Assembly (NCBI GenBank): GCA_965249215.1
Contig: CBDFLN010000002.1
Span: 558,001-622,000 of the forward strand
Length of the DNA stretch: 64,000 nucleotides
Direction of reading: 5' to 3'
Source of the DNA: G963667675 sp965249215
GTDB taxonomy: Bacteria > Chloroflexota > Dehalococcoidia > Lucifugimonadales > UBA3495
In this document: positions 34,153 through 44,083 of the stretch, one piece after another
Layout of the letters: every line of letters starts with the position of its first letter
How positions within the stretch are numbered: the first letter of the stretch is position 1
Position numbers and translations under genes: made by a program
The notes under the pieces: generated by a model
Database searches by the model: none
What the model saw: only the letters and a program-made list of their open reading frames with translations
What the model was told of the DNA's origin: nothing

Positions 34153-34911
34153 ATGCCTAATCTGCCGTTGCACATATATTTGGCCAAGTGCGTCGCCGAC
34201 CGCCTCAACTGGGGTTGGCTCAACGACCACGCTCCCAGTCTCTACCTGGGATCCACCGCCCCCGACGTGCGCGCAATGACCAAGTGGCCTCGGGAACGCA
34301 CCCACTTCGCCCCTCTCTCTTCCGAAGAAGTAGGCGCCGGTCCCGCCGCCATGTTTAAACTCCATCCTACCCTTGCCGGCTCCAACGGCTTGTCCCCCGC
34401 CACCCGCGCCTTCCTCGTCGGCTACGTCAGCCATCTGGTCGCCGACGAGTCCTGGATTTCCCACGTCTTCCGCCCCAACTTCGACCCTCCGCCGGGCAGC
34501 CCCGCCGCGGTCGACACCGAGCTCCAAGGCCACATCTGGGACCGGACCCTCCAGTTGGACATGGACCGCACCGTCTTACCCGCCCTAAGCCGCCTCCTCC
34601 GCAACGGACAGACCTGGGACCAGGCCCCCGTCGGCGTCGAGGTCGAGTTCCTGGACCGCGACACGCTATCCACCTGGTCAGAATGGGTTGGGCGTTTCTT
34701 GTCATGGGAATTTAGCTGGGACCGCTTAAAGCGCTCCCTCAATCGCATGTATCGCGACGACCAGGCTGTCCAGGACGTCGTCGTCGCCTTTGTTGAGGAC
34801 ATGCCAGCCAGCCTCGACCGGGTCTACAGCAAGATACCCCAGGTCAAGGTAGAAGCCTACTTCCAGGGAGCCCTCAAGGAGACCCTGGCCCAGGTTCGCG
34901 AACGTTGGTAA
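34153..34911 (+). CDS. Zinc-dependent phospholipase C family protein
   Basis: The 252 residues match the alpha-toxin-like zinc hydrolase fold. Possible metal ligands are His7, Asp38 in GSTAPDVR, His51 in RTHFAP, and His94/Asp98 in LVGYVSHLVADESW. There is no signal peptide, so it would act in the cytoplasm, as do many uncharacterised bacterial members. It lies inside the histidine operon, 27 bases after hisG, but no link to histidine is known. The substrate is unknown. Confidence 0.8.
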   Translation: MPNLPLHIYLAKCVADRLNWGWLNDHAPSLYLGSTAPDVRAMTKWPRERTHFAPLSSEEVGAGPAAMFKLHPTLAGSNGLSPATRAFLVGYVSHLVADESWISHVFRPNFDPPPGSPAAVDTELQGHIWDRTLQLDMDRTVLPALSRLLRNGQTWDQAPVGVEVEFLDRDTLSTWSEWVGRFLSWEFSWDRLKRSLNRMYRDDQAVQDVVVAFVEDMPASLDRVYSKIPQVKVEAYFQGALKETLAQVRERW

Positions 34912-34972
34912 TATTCTCAAACCTAGCCTAAGGACCACCTCCCGCCCCTCGCCAACCTGGTGTTTGCCGGAC

Positions 34973-34978
34973 TATAAT
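34973..34978 (+). promoter_or_regulatory. Possible -10 element ahead of hisD
   Basis: A perfect TATAAT lies in the 142-base gap between the phospholipase-like gene and hisD, 75 bases before the hisD GTG. No good -35 box is at the right distance, so this is a weak call for a secondary promoter. Confidence 0.3.
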
Positions 34979-35053
34979 CCCTCCAGTAATGCAATGTAGG
35001 CCCAGACCGTCACAACACATTAATCAGTCCCGTCCCCAATAGGACTATCCGTC

Positions 35054-36400
<1,347 letters not shown>

Positions 36401-36406
36401 CCCGCT

Positions 36407-37507
36407 GTGAAGACCGCCGCCGGCCTGCAAAACCTCATGCTCCCCCACATTAGAGGTCTTGAGCGGTATCAGGGCGTCGCCTCCATGGACTCCATGGTCA
36501 TTCAGTCGGGCGTCCCCGCCGATAAGGTCATCCGCCTTAACGGCAACGAAAACCCATACGGCCCGTCCCCCAAAGCTCTCCAGGCCCTCGGCGACTTCCA
36601 AAACTACAACCACTACCCCGACCAGGACCAAAAGAAGCTCCGGCAAGTCTTGTCAGACTACGTGGGCTTTCCCTCGGACCACGTCGTTGTCGGCAACGGC
36701 AGCGACGAAATCATCGACCTTCTCATGCGCATGTTCCTCGGTGCCGGCGACAACGTAGTCATTCCGTCGCCCACCTTCGGAATGTATGCCGTCTCCGCCG
36801 CCATCAACGGGGCCCAGGCCGTCTCCGTGCCCTTGGACGATAACTTTGACCTCGACGTGGCGTCTATGCTTGGCGCCGTCACTCCTGATACCAAGGGATT
36901 TTTCATACCTTCTCCCAATAACCCCACCGGCAATCTCGTCTCCCAGGCCCACGTCTGCTCGCTCCTTGACACCGGCCTTTTAGTCGTCATGGACGAAGCC
37001 TATTACGAGTTCTGCGGGGCTACTTTTCTCCCTTTGCTTGAAAAGCATCCCAACCTTGTCGTCATCCGCTCGTTCAGCAAGTGGGCGGGACTCGCCGGTC
37101 TCCGCATCGGTTTTGGCGTCATGCACCCCGACATTGCCCTCACAATGTTCAGCGTCAAGCCCCCCTTCAACGTCACCCAGGCCGCCGAGGTCGCCCTCGT
37201 TGCCTCCCTGGAAGACCGCTCTATTCTCTTGGAACGCGTCCGCAAAATAGTCGCCGAGCGCGACCGCATGATTGACCTCTTGAACGATGTCCCTGGCATC
37301 AAGCCCTGGCCATCCCAGGCCAATTTCATACTTATTCAACTCCCCACCGGACGGGGCAAGGAGATTTACGACGGCCTCTGCAGCCGCGGCATATTCCTTC
37401 GCGACTACGACTCGCCGCGCCTCCGGGACCACCTGCGGATGTCCGTCGGCCTCCCCAACGAGACCGACGCCGTCGTCACAGCCCTCTCCGACCTGGTGAA
37501 GCCGTGA
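36407..37507 (+). CDS. hisC: Histidinol-phosphate aminotransferase
   Basis: A PLP-dependent class I/II aminotransferase. The 366 residues include KVIRLNGNENPYGPSP, VVVGNGSDEIIDLLMRMF, PSPNNPTGNLVS, DEAYYEF and the PLP lysine in IRSFSKWAGLAGLRIGF. It begins with a GTG six bases after hisD. Its TGA overlaps a GTG (37504) in the GTGA manner that normally couples a next gene; in place of hisB, that start now opens onto a repeat array. Confidence 0.96.
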   Translation: MKTAAGLQNLMLPHIRGLERYQGVASMDSMVIQSGVPADKVIRLNGNENPYGPSPKALQALGDFQNYNHYPDQDQKKLRQVLSDYVGFPSDHVVVGNGSDEIIDLLMRMFLGAGDNVVIPSPTFGMYAVSAAINGAQAVSVPLDDNFDLDVASMLGAVTPDTKGFFIPSPNNPTGNLVSQAHVCSLLDTGLLVVMDEAYYEFCGATFLPLLEKHPNLVVIRSFSKWAGLAGLRIGFGVMHPDIALTMFSVKPPFNVTQAAEVALVASLEDRSILLERVRKIVAERDRMIDLLNDVPGIKPWPSQANFILIQLPTGRGKEIYDGLCSRGIFLRDYDSPRLRDHLRMSVGLPNETDAVVTALSDLVKP

Positions 37508-37536
37508 CCCAACACCAACCCCAACTAAACTCCCAA
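37490..37536 (+). repeat. Direct repeat, left copy (hisC end / old hisB start)
   Basis: This 47-base segment, GACCTGGTGAAGCCGTGACC and onward, matches 38178-38224 at 41 of 47 positions. The right copy contains the hisB start. The left copy covers the hisC stop and a GTG followed by codons for TQHQPQ, the same N-terminus as hisB. Confidence 0.85.
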
Positions 37537-38187
37537 CCATCCCCTCCCGCCAACCCGTCATTCCCGCGAAAGCGGGAATCTCACACCCTCCTCCGTAACC
37601 TGTCTTTCCCACCTGCCAATCCGTCATCCCCGCCTGCCACCCCGTCATTCCCGCCCGCCAACCCGTCATTCCCGCGAAAGCGGGAATCTCACACCCACCC
37701 CCTTAACCCGTCTTTCCCGCCTGCCACCCCGTCATTCCCCCCTGCCATCCCGTCATTCCCGCGAAAGCGGGAATCTCACACCCTCCTCCGTAACCTGTCT
37801 TTCCCGCCTGCCATCCCGTCATTCCCACCTGCCATCCCGCCATTCCCGCAAAAGCGGGAATCTCACACCCACCCCCTTAACCCGTCTTTCCCGCCTGCCA
37901 CCCCGTCATTCCCACCTGCCACCCCCTCATTCCCGCAAAAGCGGGAATCTCACACCCACCCCCTTAACCCGTCTTTCCCGCCTGCCACCCCGTCATTCCT
38001 GCCCGCCACCCCGTCATTCCTGCCCGCCACCCCGTCATTCCCGCGAAAGCGGGAATCTCCCGCCTACCCCCCGTTCGTCCTAAGCCCGCGCATCCCCCCT
38101 CCGTTCGTCCTGAGCTTGTCGAAGGACACGCATGGGGCCATCCCATCTATCTCACCGTCAACGTGCCCACCCTTTGAGACCTGGTGA
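37504..38187 (+). repeat. In-frame repeat array between hisC and hisB
   Basis: Six hairpins of the type ATTCCCGC(G/A)AAAGCGGGAAT start at 37560, 37668, 37755, 37842, 37929 and 38037. Their spacings are 108, 87, 87, 87 and 108 bases, all multiples of three, and a 21-base sub-unit (CGTCATTCCTGCCCGCCACC and variants) fills the gaps. As a result the frame from the GTG at 37504 stays open for 227 codons, reading PSFPRKRES and PSFPPAT units, and stops four bases before hisB. I treat it as repeat DNA that can be translated, not as a proven gene. A further CGTTCGTCCTGAGC...TCGAAGGAC unit lies at 38101-38132. Confidence 0.8.
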
Positions 38188-38224
38188 CGCCATGACCCAA
38201 CACCAACCGCAACAAGACTCTCAA
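38178..38224 (+). repeat. Direct repeat, right copy (hisB start)
   Basis: Right partner of the 47-base repeat at 37490-37536. It contains the stop of the array frame (38185-38187) and the hisB ATG at 38192. Confidence 0.85.
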
Positions 38225-38821
38225 GCACTCCGCTCCGCTTCCCTCGAACGCAAGACCGGCGAGACCTCCGTCAAGATTTCCATTGACCTCGATGGCCAGG
38301 GCGTCCATGACGTCGACACCGGCAATGGCTTCCTGGACCACATGGTCAGCCAGCTGGCCCGCCACGGCCTCATTGACATAACCCTCCACGCTCAGGGCGA
38401 CCTGCAGACCGGCTGGCACCACCTGGTCGAAGACGTCGGCATATCCCTGGGAAGGGTATTCCGGCAAGCCCTCGGCGACGCCCGGGGCATCCGGCGCATG
38501 GGCCACGCCATCGTTCCCCTCGACGAGTCCCTCGCCCTCGTGTCCGTAGACTGCAGCGGCCGCTCTTACGCCGAGCTGGACACCACCCTCGACGGCGCAA
38601 CAGTCGAGAGTCTTCCCGGCGACCTTATCGGCCACTTCCTTGAGTCCTTCGCCATCGAAGCCAAAATCAACCTCCACGCCAAGGTCCTCGCCGGAGTAAG
38701 CCCCCACCACAAGGCCGAGGCCCTCTGCAAAGCCCTGGCCAGAGCCCTCCGCGATGCCGTAGAACCCGACCCCCGCGCTCCCGTACAAGTCCCCAGCACC
38801 AAGGGCACCATCTCCGGCTGA
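38192..38821 (+). CDS. hisB: Imidazoleglycerol-phosphate dehydratase
   Basis: A manganese enzyme of histidine synthesis, here monofunctional at 209 residues. It shows RKTGETSVKISIDLDGQG, GNGFLDHMVSQLARHG, the metal ligands GWHHLVEDVGISLG, DESLALVSVDCSGR and SPHHKAEALCKALARALRDAV. The ATG at 38192 is chosen because MTQHQPQ is also encoded in the flanking duplicate at the end of hisC, implying the two genes were once joined by a GTGA overlap. Confidence 0.96.
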   Translation: MTQHQPQQDSQALRSASLERKTGETSVKISIDLDGQGVHDVDTGNGFLDHMVSQLARHGLIDITLHAQGDLQTGWHHLVEDVGISLGRVFRQALGDARGIRRMGHAIVPLDESLALVSVDCSGRSYAELDTTLDGATVESLPGDLIGHFLESFAIEAKINLHAKVLAGVSPHHKAEALCKALARALRDAVEPDPRAPVQVPSTKGTISG

Positions 38822-38947
38822 CCTCCTCCCTCTTGTTCTTCTCGCGCAGGTTACAACCTCCTCAATCGTTCGTCCTGCACCTGTCCATTGACCCGCCTTG
38901 TTTTTGACAAACCTCAATCAACACCCCAATTTGGAGTGGATGAACAA

Positions 38948-40051
38948 ATGAAGGTCGAAATCGTCGAATCCCTATGCTATTCGTACTTGCGTCACGTCAA
39001 AAAGTGTTGGCTGGTCCAATCAAATTGGAAAGTATCAGAGCATTGGTCCAAGAAAAAAAGCGACCCTGATCTGGAGGCCCTCTTTGACTCCATGCGCCAG
39101 GACTTTGACCCCGACGACAGCGTGTTCAAGAAGACCAAAACCGCAGCCCAGTTTCTCAAGCAGGGCGAAATAGATGTCGTCGGCGTCGATCAGGTTGGCG
39201 TAGTCCACGCTATCGACGCCGCCTTCCACGAAAGCGGCCTGAACTACGGCGGCGCTTCCGATAAGCGGGTGCTCAAGAAACTGCTCCGCACAGCTATACT
39301 TCTCCAGGCTTACTTGCCACTCAGTACGAAGTGCCACGTCTACTTCGTGTCCCCCAAGGTCAACCCAGCGGTTCAGCAATCTCTAAAAACCATCTTTTTG
39401 AAACTGCGTAAGACCAATTATTCAGAAATCACCTGGCATCTCATTACCAACGACGATTTCACCAGCGAGATCGTCGGCCCAACCCTTAAAGAAACAACCA
39501 ACGTTGCCGACACCTCCGAGTTGTTCGTCCGTGCAGCCAAGTTGTTGAATCTAACGGGATTATTGATGCCAACGAAAGTCTCGATTTCACCCACCTGCAA
39601 CGGCCATCCGAGGCGCTCGGCCAGTGAGCAGCCTATAGCCCGGAAACCTCAACTGCCCCTAGGGGGCAGCCTTCAGGACGCAGTCCGCGGGCTGATGCGC
39701 ACATTGTTGGAGGAACACCCCTCCTTTCTTACAGATACCGATCTGGCCAACTTGACCAATGCTGGTTATTGCAGGAATACCCTGGCACTCCGTCTCGGAA
39801 ATCTTCCCCTCCTACGCCACCTAGGAGAAGGGAGGACAATTGCTGGCCGCCCCAGGTATTGGGCAGAACCCTACGCGGGCTTGTTCTACGTCAATAGTCA
39901 ATGGTGGAAAACCCACCATCTCGAGAATGCCCGCCGCCTGTTGACTTGGGTCAGCAGCTTGGCGGCCAGGAACCCCAGACACCCCGGCCTTCCGGCATTG
40001 GAGCGTTGTCGGGCCGATCTGCTGGGTGTCCTGAACAACACAAGCCCCTAG
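38948..40051 (+). CDS. Hypothetical protein, possible restriction-endonuclease-like fold
   Basis: I do not recognise a named family. The ATG at 38948 has GGAG 11 bases upstream, giving 367 residues. Residues 70-112 read LKQGEIDVVGVDQVGVVHAI, then DAAFHESGLNYGG and KRVLKKLLRTA. The EID-strand-strand pattern with a downstream Lys-rich helix resembles PD-(D/E)XK proteins, and YFVSPKVNP follows as the next strand. The C-terminal third (from about 240) is a separate domain with LLRHLGEGRTIAGRPRYWAE and YVNSQWWKTHH. Its base composition is less extreme than the his genes. It stands alone between hisB and a DUF971 gene. Confidence 0.6.
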   Translation: MKVEIVESLCYSYLRHVKKCWLVQSNWKVSEHWSKKKSDPDLEALFDSMRQDFDPDDSVFKKTKTAAQFLKQGEIDVVGVDQVGVVHAIDAAFHESGLNYGGASDKRVLKKLLRTAILLQAYLPLSTKCHVYFVSPKVNPAVQQSLKTIFLKLRKTNYSEITWHLITNDDFTSEIVGPTLKETTNVADTSELFVRAAKLLNLTGLLMPTKVSISPTCNGHPRRSASEQPIARKPQLPLGGSLQDAVRGLMRTLLEEHPSFLTDTDLANLTNAGYCRNTLALRLGNLPLLRHLGEGRTIAGRPRYWAEPYAGLFYVNSQWWKTHHLENARRLLTWVSSLAARNPRHPGLPALERCRADLLGVLNNTSP

Positions 40052-40169
40052 TCCCTCCATCCATTCGTCGCCCCTCGCGCCCATTTCCAGCAACCTACCC
40101 GGCCATAGGGCACAAACCCCCAGTCCGTGGTAAGCTTGTCCAACCAGGTACCACTTACCCAGGTGAAAC

Positions 40170-40514
40170 ATGCCGCAGCCCGTGTTCCCGTCCGACGTCC
40201 GAATAGACGACCAGGCAATCCGCATTCTTTGGGACGACGGGCACTCCGGCGTCTACCCCCACCGTTATCTCCGCCTCAGGTGCCAGTGCGCCGGCTGCAT
40301 CAACGAAATCACCGGACGCCCCACCCTCGACCCGGAAGCCGTGCCTCAAGACCTCAAGGCCGTCGACCACATGCAGGTCGGCAACTATGGCCTGCAGTTC
40401 CTCTGGAGCGATGCCCACTACACCGGCATCTACACCTACGACTTTTTGCGCTCCGCCTGCACCTGCCTCTCCTGCAACGCCGGCTCTGGAGAAGCCGGGG
40501 AGGCCGCCAATTAG
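40170..40514 (+). CDS. DUF971 domain protein (gamma-butyrobetaine hydroxylase-like N-terminal)
   Basis: A 114-residue protein with the DUF971 order IRILWDDGHSGVYPHRYLRLRCQCAGCINE, followed by VGNYGLQFLWSDAHYTGIYTYDFLRSAC. The CxxC and further cysteines fit zinc or Fe-S linked roles proposed for the family, as in the N-terminal domain of gamma-butyrobetaine dioxygenase and ApbC-linked proteins. It stands alone with GGTG before the ATG. Confidence 0.85.
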   Translation: MPQPVFPSDVRIDDQAIRILWDDGHSGVYPHRYLRLRCQCAGCINEITGRPTLDPEAVPQDLKAVDHMQVGNYGLQFLWSDAHYTGIYTYDFLRSACTCLSCNAGSGEAGEAAN

Positions 40515-40957
40515 CGTCGCTGTCGCTCACGCGCAGAAGGTAGGGGAGGTTCCGGCGGTCGCCGCCCAATCATCCGCTTCCCGGATGTCTATCATGCCGC
40601 GTCAGACCGAGGAATAAAAATGCTTCAGCAGGTCCACGACCACATCGCTATCGAGAAACACCGAATTAGATAGCACAGGGTTGCATGAAGTGACGTTGGC
40701 TGGACTTGACCGCAAGAGTGAATCTGCCCCAATGTCGACAGAATGTCGACAAACTAGAAGTGGGTATCCAACGGCCTCTGACCAGTGCAACGACAAGCTT
40801 GCTCAACTTTTGGGCCTAAGTCATGGCGAGACATTGTTGGCAACCAGCAAAAATGGGACTGCAGTAATCCCACGCGGGCCGCCTTGGCTCGGGCCTGACC
40901 CTAAATGGAACTGCACTTTCAGACCCGACTGGGTCTTTTGTCAAAGGGTTATCACAT
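40515..40957. other. Gap with a possible PIN-domain remnant
   Basis: No intact gene is visible. On the minus strand near 40610-40670 the codons read VFLDSDVVVDLLKHF before a stop. This looks like the first strand and acidic residues of a PIN-domain toxin and would be a decayed fragment. Confidence 0.35.
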
Positions 40958-42094
40958 GTGCAAAGCTGGGGCCATCCGGTCACCGGAGTTAAGAACATTA
41001 ATAGCGAACTTCGCTCATTTATCAAAGAATCACTGGAACAGGGACAGTCTAAGGACTCTATACGAGAGGTCCTGGCGCTAGCCGGATGGCAAGACGACGA
41101 GGTAAGAAATGGGCTATCGGCCTTCGCTGACCTAGACTACCCCTTGGCGGTGCCTAGGCCAACTCCATACGTTCATGCCCGCGAAGCGTTTCTTTACCTG
41201 ATCTCGTTTATTGCCTTATACGTCTCTGCTTACAGCTTCGGCTACCTAGTGTTCGGTCTCATCGACCATGCATTCCGCGATCCCCTCCATTTTCGTGACC
41301 GGTTTCCATCAGGGGGAGAGGCGACCTCCATAGCCTCGATCATTGTTGCCTTCCCCCTTTATCTGTTTTTGATGAAACGGCTAAGCACGGAGGTGACAGC
41401 GGACCCTGACAAGCGGCTATCCCTGGTGCGACGATGGCTGACCTATCTCACTCTTGTAATCGGGGCAGGCATCATCCTTGGGGATGTCATTGCGCTGCTG
41501 GCGAATCTGTTAATGGGCGACCCGACCCTCCAGTTCTTCTTGAAAGGCGGCGTCATCCTCCTGATAACCACCTGCATTTTCGGGTTCTACATGTGGGATA
41601 TGAAACGGACCGAGACCTCGGTTGCGGACCCTAACACCAAATCAGCCCTACGAGCACTTCTGGGCGTAGTTTTAGTATTGGTCATAGCTACCCTCGGATA
41701 CTCGATATTTCTATTGGGCGCGCCGGGGGAGCAACGGGATCTTAGGCTTGACCGAGAGCGAGTTTCCAATCTGGTTGACATTGCCAGAAACGTAGACATC
41801 TATTGGAGTCTCAACGGGACACTGCCAAGGAGCTTTGAAGAAATGTCAGGGTCCAGATTCTCCATTAGATCGGTTAACGATCCGGAGTCGGACAATCAAT
41901 ACGGATATAATGTAGTAGAAGACTCGGCCTATGAGCTATGCGCGGTGTTCTCCACTGATACCGACGAATCCGGGGCATCAGAGCGCTTATTTTCGGACAG
42001 GGCTTGGGCCCACGGAATCGGCTTGACGTGTTTCCAACTCAAAGCCGAAGCTGTTGACCCTGGTCTCAAACCGCCGTCGGCGATACCGCACTAA
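40958..42094 (+). CDS. DUF5671 domain membrane protein
   Basis: A 378-residue integral membrane protein. After a short soluble helix (LRSFIKESLEQGQSKDSIREVLALAGW) come four transmembrane segments: EAFLYLISFIALYVSAYSFG, IASIIVAFPLYLFLM, YLTLVIGAGIILGDVIALLA and GGVILLITTCIFGFYMW. This four-helix order and the loop DPDKRLSLVRRWLTYLTL define DUF5671, common in Chloroflexota. A fifth helix (LGVVLVLVIATLGYSIFLLG) anchors a roughly 130-residue outer domain. The GTG start is uncertain. Confidence 0.85.
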   Translation: MQSWGHPVTGVKNINSELRSFIKESLEQGQSKDSIREVLALAGWQDDEVRNGLSAFADLDYPLAVPRPTPYVHAREAFLYLISFIALYVSAYSFGYLVFGLIDHAFRDPLHFRDRFPSGGEATSIASIIVAFPLYLFLMKRLSTEVTADPDKRLSLVRRWLTYLTLVIGAGIILGDVIALLANLLMGDPTLQFFLKGGVILLITTCIFGFYMWDMKRTETSVADPNTKSALRALLGVVLVLVIATLGYSIFLLGAPGEQRDLRLDRERVSNLVDIARNVDIYWSLNGTLPRSFEEMSGSRFSIRSVNDPESDNQYGYNVVEDSAYELCAVFSTDTDESGASERLFSDRAWAHGIGLTCFQLKAEAVDPGLKPPSAIPH

Positions 42095-42188
42095 TACCTG
42101 TCCAAGTTGCCATTCCGCCTGCAATCTATTGAGACATAGTTGCCAACACTGTTGAACCTCAGTTCCGTCCGAATCCACTACCCAAGAG

Positions 42189-42364
42189 TGAGGTGGACCC
42201 AGGAAACTGGACAGGTGGCTAAGTGAGAGTCCTGCTCCTAAACTAAGTGCAGCTGTCGCTGTCTGGAAGGAGAAGGACATGGCGCAAGGAAGAAGGAAGC
42301 ACAGCCCGGCCTTCAAGGCCAGGGTGGCCCTGGATGCGGTGAAGCGGGAGGAGACAGTGGCCCA
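42189..42364 (+). mobile_element. Left-end fragment of an IS3-family element
   Basis: These 176 bases match the left end of the complete element at 58826, including the terminal TGAGGTGGACCC, the orfA ribosome site and about 30 codons of orfA. The match stops abruptly at 42364, where a different transposase remnant begins. About ten differences separate it from the complete copy, so it is an older relic. Confidence 0.9.
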
Positions 42365-42696
42365 CCCTGACTTCCAGTTCGTCCGCCACCCATTCGGGGC
42401 CGGTGCGGAGCTTTAACCCCTTGGCAACGTCTGAAGCCTTTTGCGAGGCATCCTGTACCCATCTGAACACCGTGGGCCGCGTGGGTTGGCCGTCCAAAGT
42501 ATTCACCTATGTTCTCCGCCGTGCGCCGGTAGGACAAGCCATCAAAGTACATATCGACCGCGACCGCGGCCCCGATCTCCTGGAGCGTAGCGTGGCCGTG
42601 GGGCGTTGCCAGGACCTTCCCTCCACCACCATGTCTGCACGTGGCACAGGGAAGCCCCTGCTTGCGCTTGCAGTTGGGTCCGCAACGGTGTCCCAT
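42365..42696 (-). pseudogene. Truncated, frameshifted IS6/IS240-like transposase
   Basis: The N-terminal part reads MGHRCGPNCKRKQGLPCATC and later MYFDGLSYRRTAENIGEYFG. Sense then continues in another frame near 42470-42490 with TVFRWVQDASQK and GPEWVADELEV, which holds the first catalytic Asp. The gene stops where the IS3 fragment begins. The helix-turn-helix and DDE start resemble the intact transposase at 56953-58089. Confidence 0.75.
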
Positions 42697-42698
42697 AG

Positions 42699-42899
42699 TT
42701 AGCCGTTAACCTGTGAGGCTGGATGATTCCGCCAGGGCTTGCCGCACGTCGGGCATGGCAGCGATTTAGTCTTGGCGGCGCACTTGACGCAACGGCTCTG
42801 CCCCTGCTCCGCCATATCCCCGCACTGCGAGCACTTGCCGGACTGGAGCTGTTGCATGGCGTTCAACCGCTTCTTCTCGGGGCCTTTGTATGGTGCCAT
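42699..42899 (-). CDS. Small double zinc-ribbon protein
   Basis: The 66 residues from the ATG at 42899 contain CSQC, CVKC and CPTC with basic linkers, a double zinc-ribbon pattern. The start overlaps the stop of the upstream leucine-rich gene as TAATG. It ends just before the transposase remnant and could be an accessory of that element. Function unknown. Confidence 0.45.
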   Translation of the reverse strand: MAPYKGPEKKRLNAMQQLQSGKCSQCGDMAEQGQSRCVKCAAKTKSLPCPTCGKPWRNHPASQVNG

Positions 42900-43747
42900 T
42901 AATTGCTCTCTGGACACTCAATGAGTGTAAGTCCCGACCCACGACCTGTTATTGCCAACCTCAATGACCCAAGGTAGGCTCGCTCGTCGTCATCCAACTC
43001 ACTCCCGAACCCATCATAGCACCAGAGAGGCCCTTGCACTCTCAGCAGGTCAACCTCGCCGTGCGGAGTGTCCAGTTCCACCGATTGCAGGCTCGGCAGC
43101 GACACCATCGTTGCCCCCAATCCAGACATTGAATACCTACCATCACTGTACGCTGCTATATCCAGGTGCACCGAAGCCTCGAGATAGTCTCCTATCCCCG
43201 CCGGGATTCTTGCGAACTCGTTATCATCCAGGTCATCCGCCCGTAAAGACAGGAACCTTAACCGCGTAAGCCCCTCGAAATCACTGGCCGTCACCGTATC
43301 TCGGCTGGTCTGCGTCACATCCAACGCCTCAATTGACGGAAGCTCCCGCGGACTGATGAACGCGCACCTGCCGGTCCCGCTGATTTCGCGGTAAATCGCC
43401 TCCTGCATCGCTATTGAACGGTCACAGATGTCATCGTACTTTGGCTCACTGCTCCCACCGACGTTTATCGTTCCACTGGCGGATGCCGACGCATTTAACT
43501 CAATCGCGGCGGCATCGGCCTCAATCGCTCCAGCCAGCTGCTCTATGGCTGCGATTTGGGCCGCAACGTCATTCTCTTTGACCAGTTCATCAATCGCGGC
43601 GGCCTCGACCTCAATCGCGACAGCCAGCCTCTATATCGCTGCGGCTTCGGTCGCAACGTCATTCCGGCTAAGCGTTGGGACAAACACGTTGAGAACTACC
43701 GCTATTGTCAAGCCTATCACTGCCTTGGTATATGTTCGCTCTTCCAT
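42899..43747 (-). pseudogene. Anchored coiled-coil/LRR-like protein interrupted by one in-frame TAG
   Basis: Read from the ATG at 43747, one frame runs to 42899 (282 codons) with a single TAG at 43631-43633 (codon 39). The N-terminus has a hydrophobic anchor (AVIGLTIAVVLNVFV). Two 30-residue repeats follow (codons 29-58 and 59-88, starting NDVATEAAAI and NDVAAQIAAI), then from about residue 114 a leucine-rich-repeat-like domain (LTRLRFLSLRADDL). At the position of the TAG the second repeat has GAG, so the stop is best explained as a G-to-T change. Translation could restart at the ATG at 43408. Confidence 0.7.
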
Positions 43748-43860
43748 GTCTCTTAGCCTACCTTTCCCGTATGGTTGATACGGTCTCGTATAGCCATACT
43801 ACTAGCCCCTATCAACCCCTACCCTGCAAATGCAACAGAGCATTTTCGCCAATCTAAAAT

Positions 43861-44083
43861 TGACCCACTCGCCAAAGCCCTTGTTCGAGGTCAGGATGAT
43901 ACTTCCACGTTCGTACCTGGCCGACACCAGGGTGAAAAAGGCGGTGGCCGACTCCTTCTCATAGGGCCAGATGCCGAACTCGTCCACCACCAGCACCTTG
44001 GGGGCGAGGTAGATGCGCATGCGGCGGTCCAGGTTGTGCTCGGCCCGGGCCTTCCTCAGGTCCTCCATCAGGTCGTTAAGGAA
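43861..44083 (-). pseudogene. IS21 istB fragment
   Basis: About 75 codons of the IstB helper ATPase of IS21-family elements remain: FLNDLMEDLRKARAEHNLDR, APKVLVVDEFGIWPYEKESA, FFTLVSARYERGSIILTSNKGFGEW. The Walker B (VLVVDEFG) and sensor (LTSNKG) regions are present but the Walker A part and both ends are gone. Confidence 0.85.

Noticed and set aside
37560..38061. CRISPR-like array
   Set aside because: The repeated units are short hairpins with spacings of 87 and 108 bases, the spacers are themselves repeats of each other, and there are no cas genes.
43775..44077. The first 101 codons of the 231-codon frame ending at 44470
   Set aside because: They are antisense to the istB fragment, so only the part from about 44078 is treated as a gene remnant.
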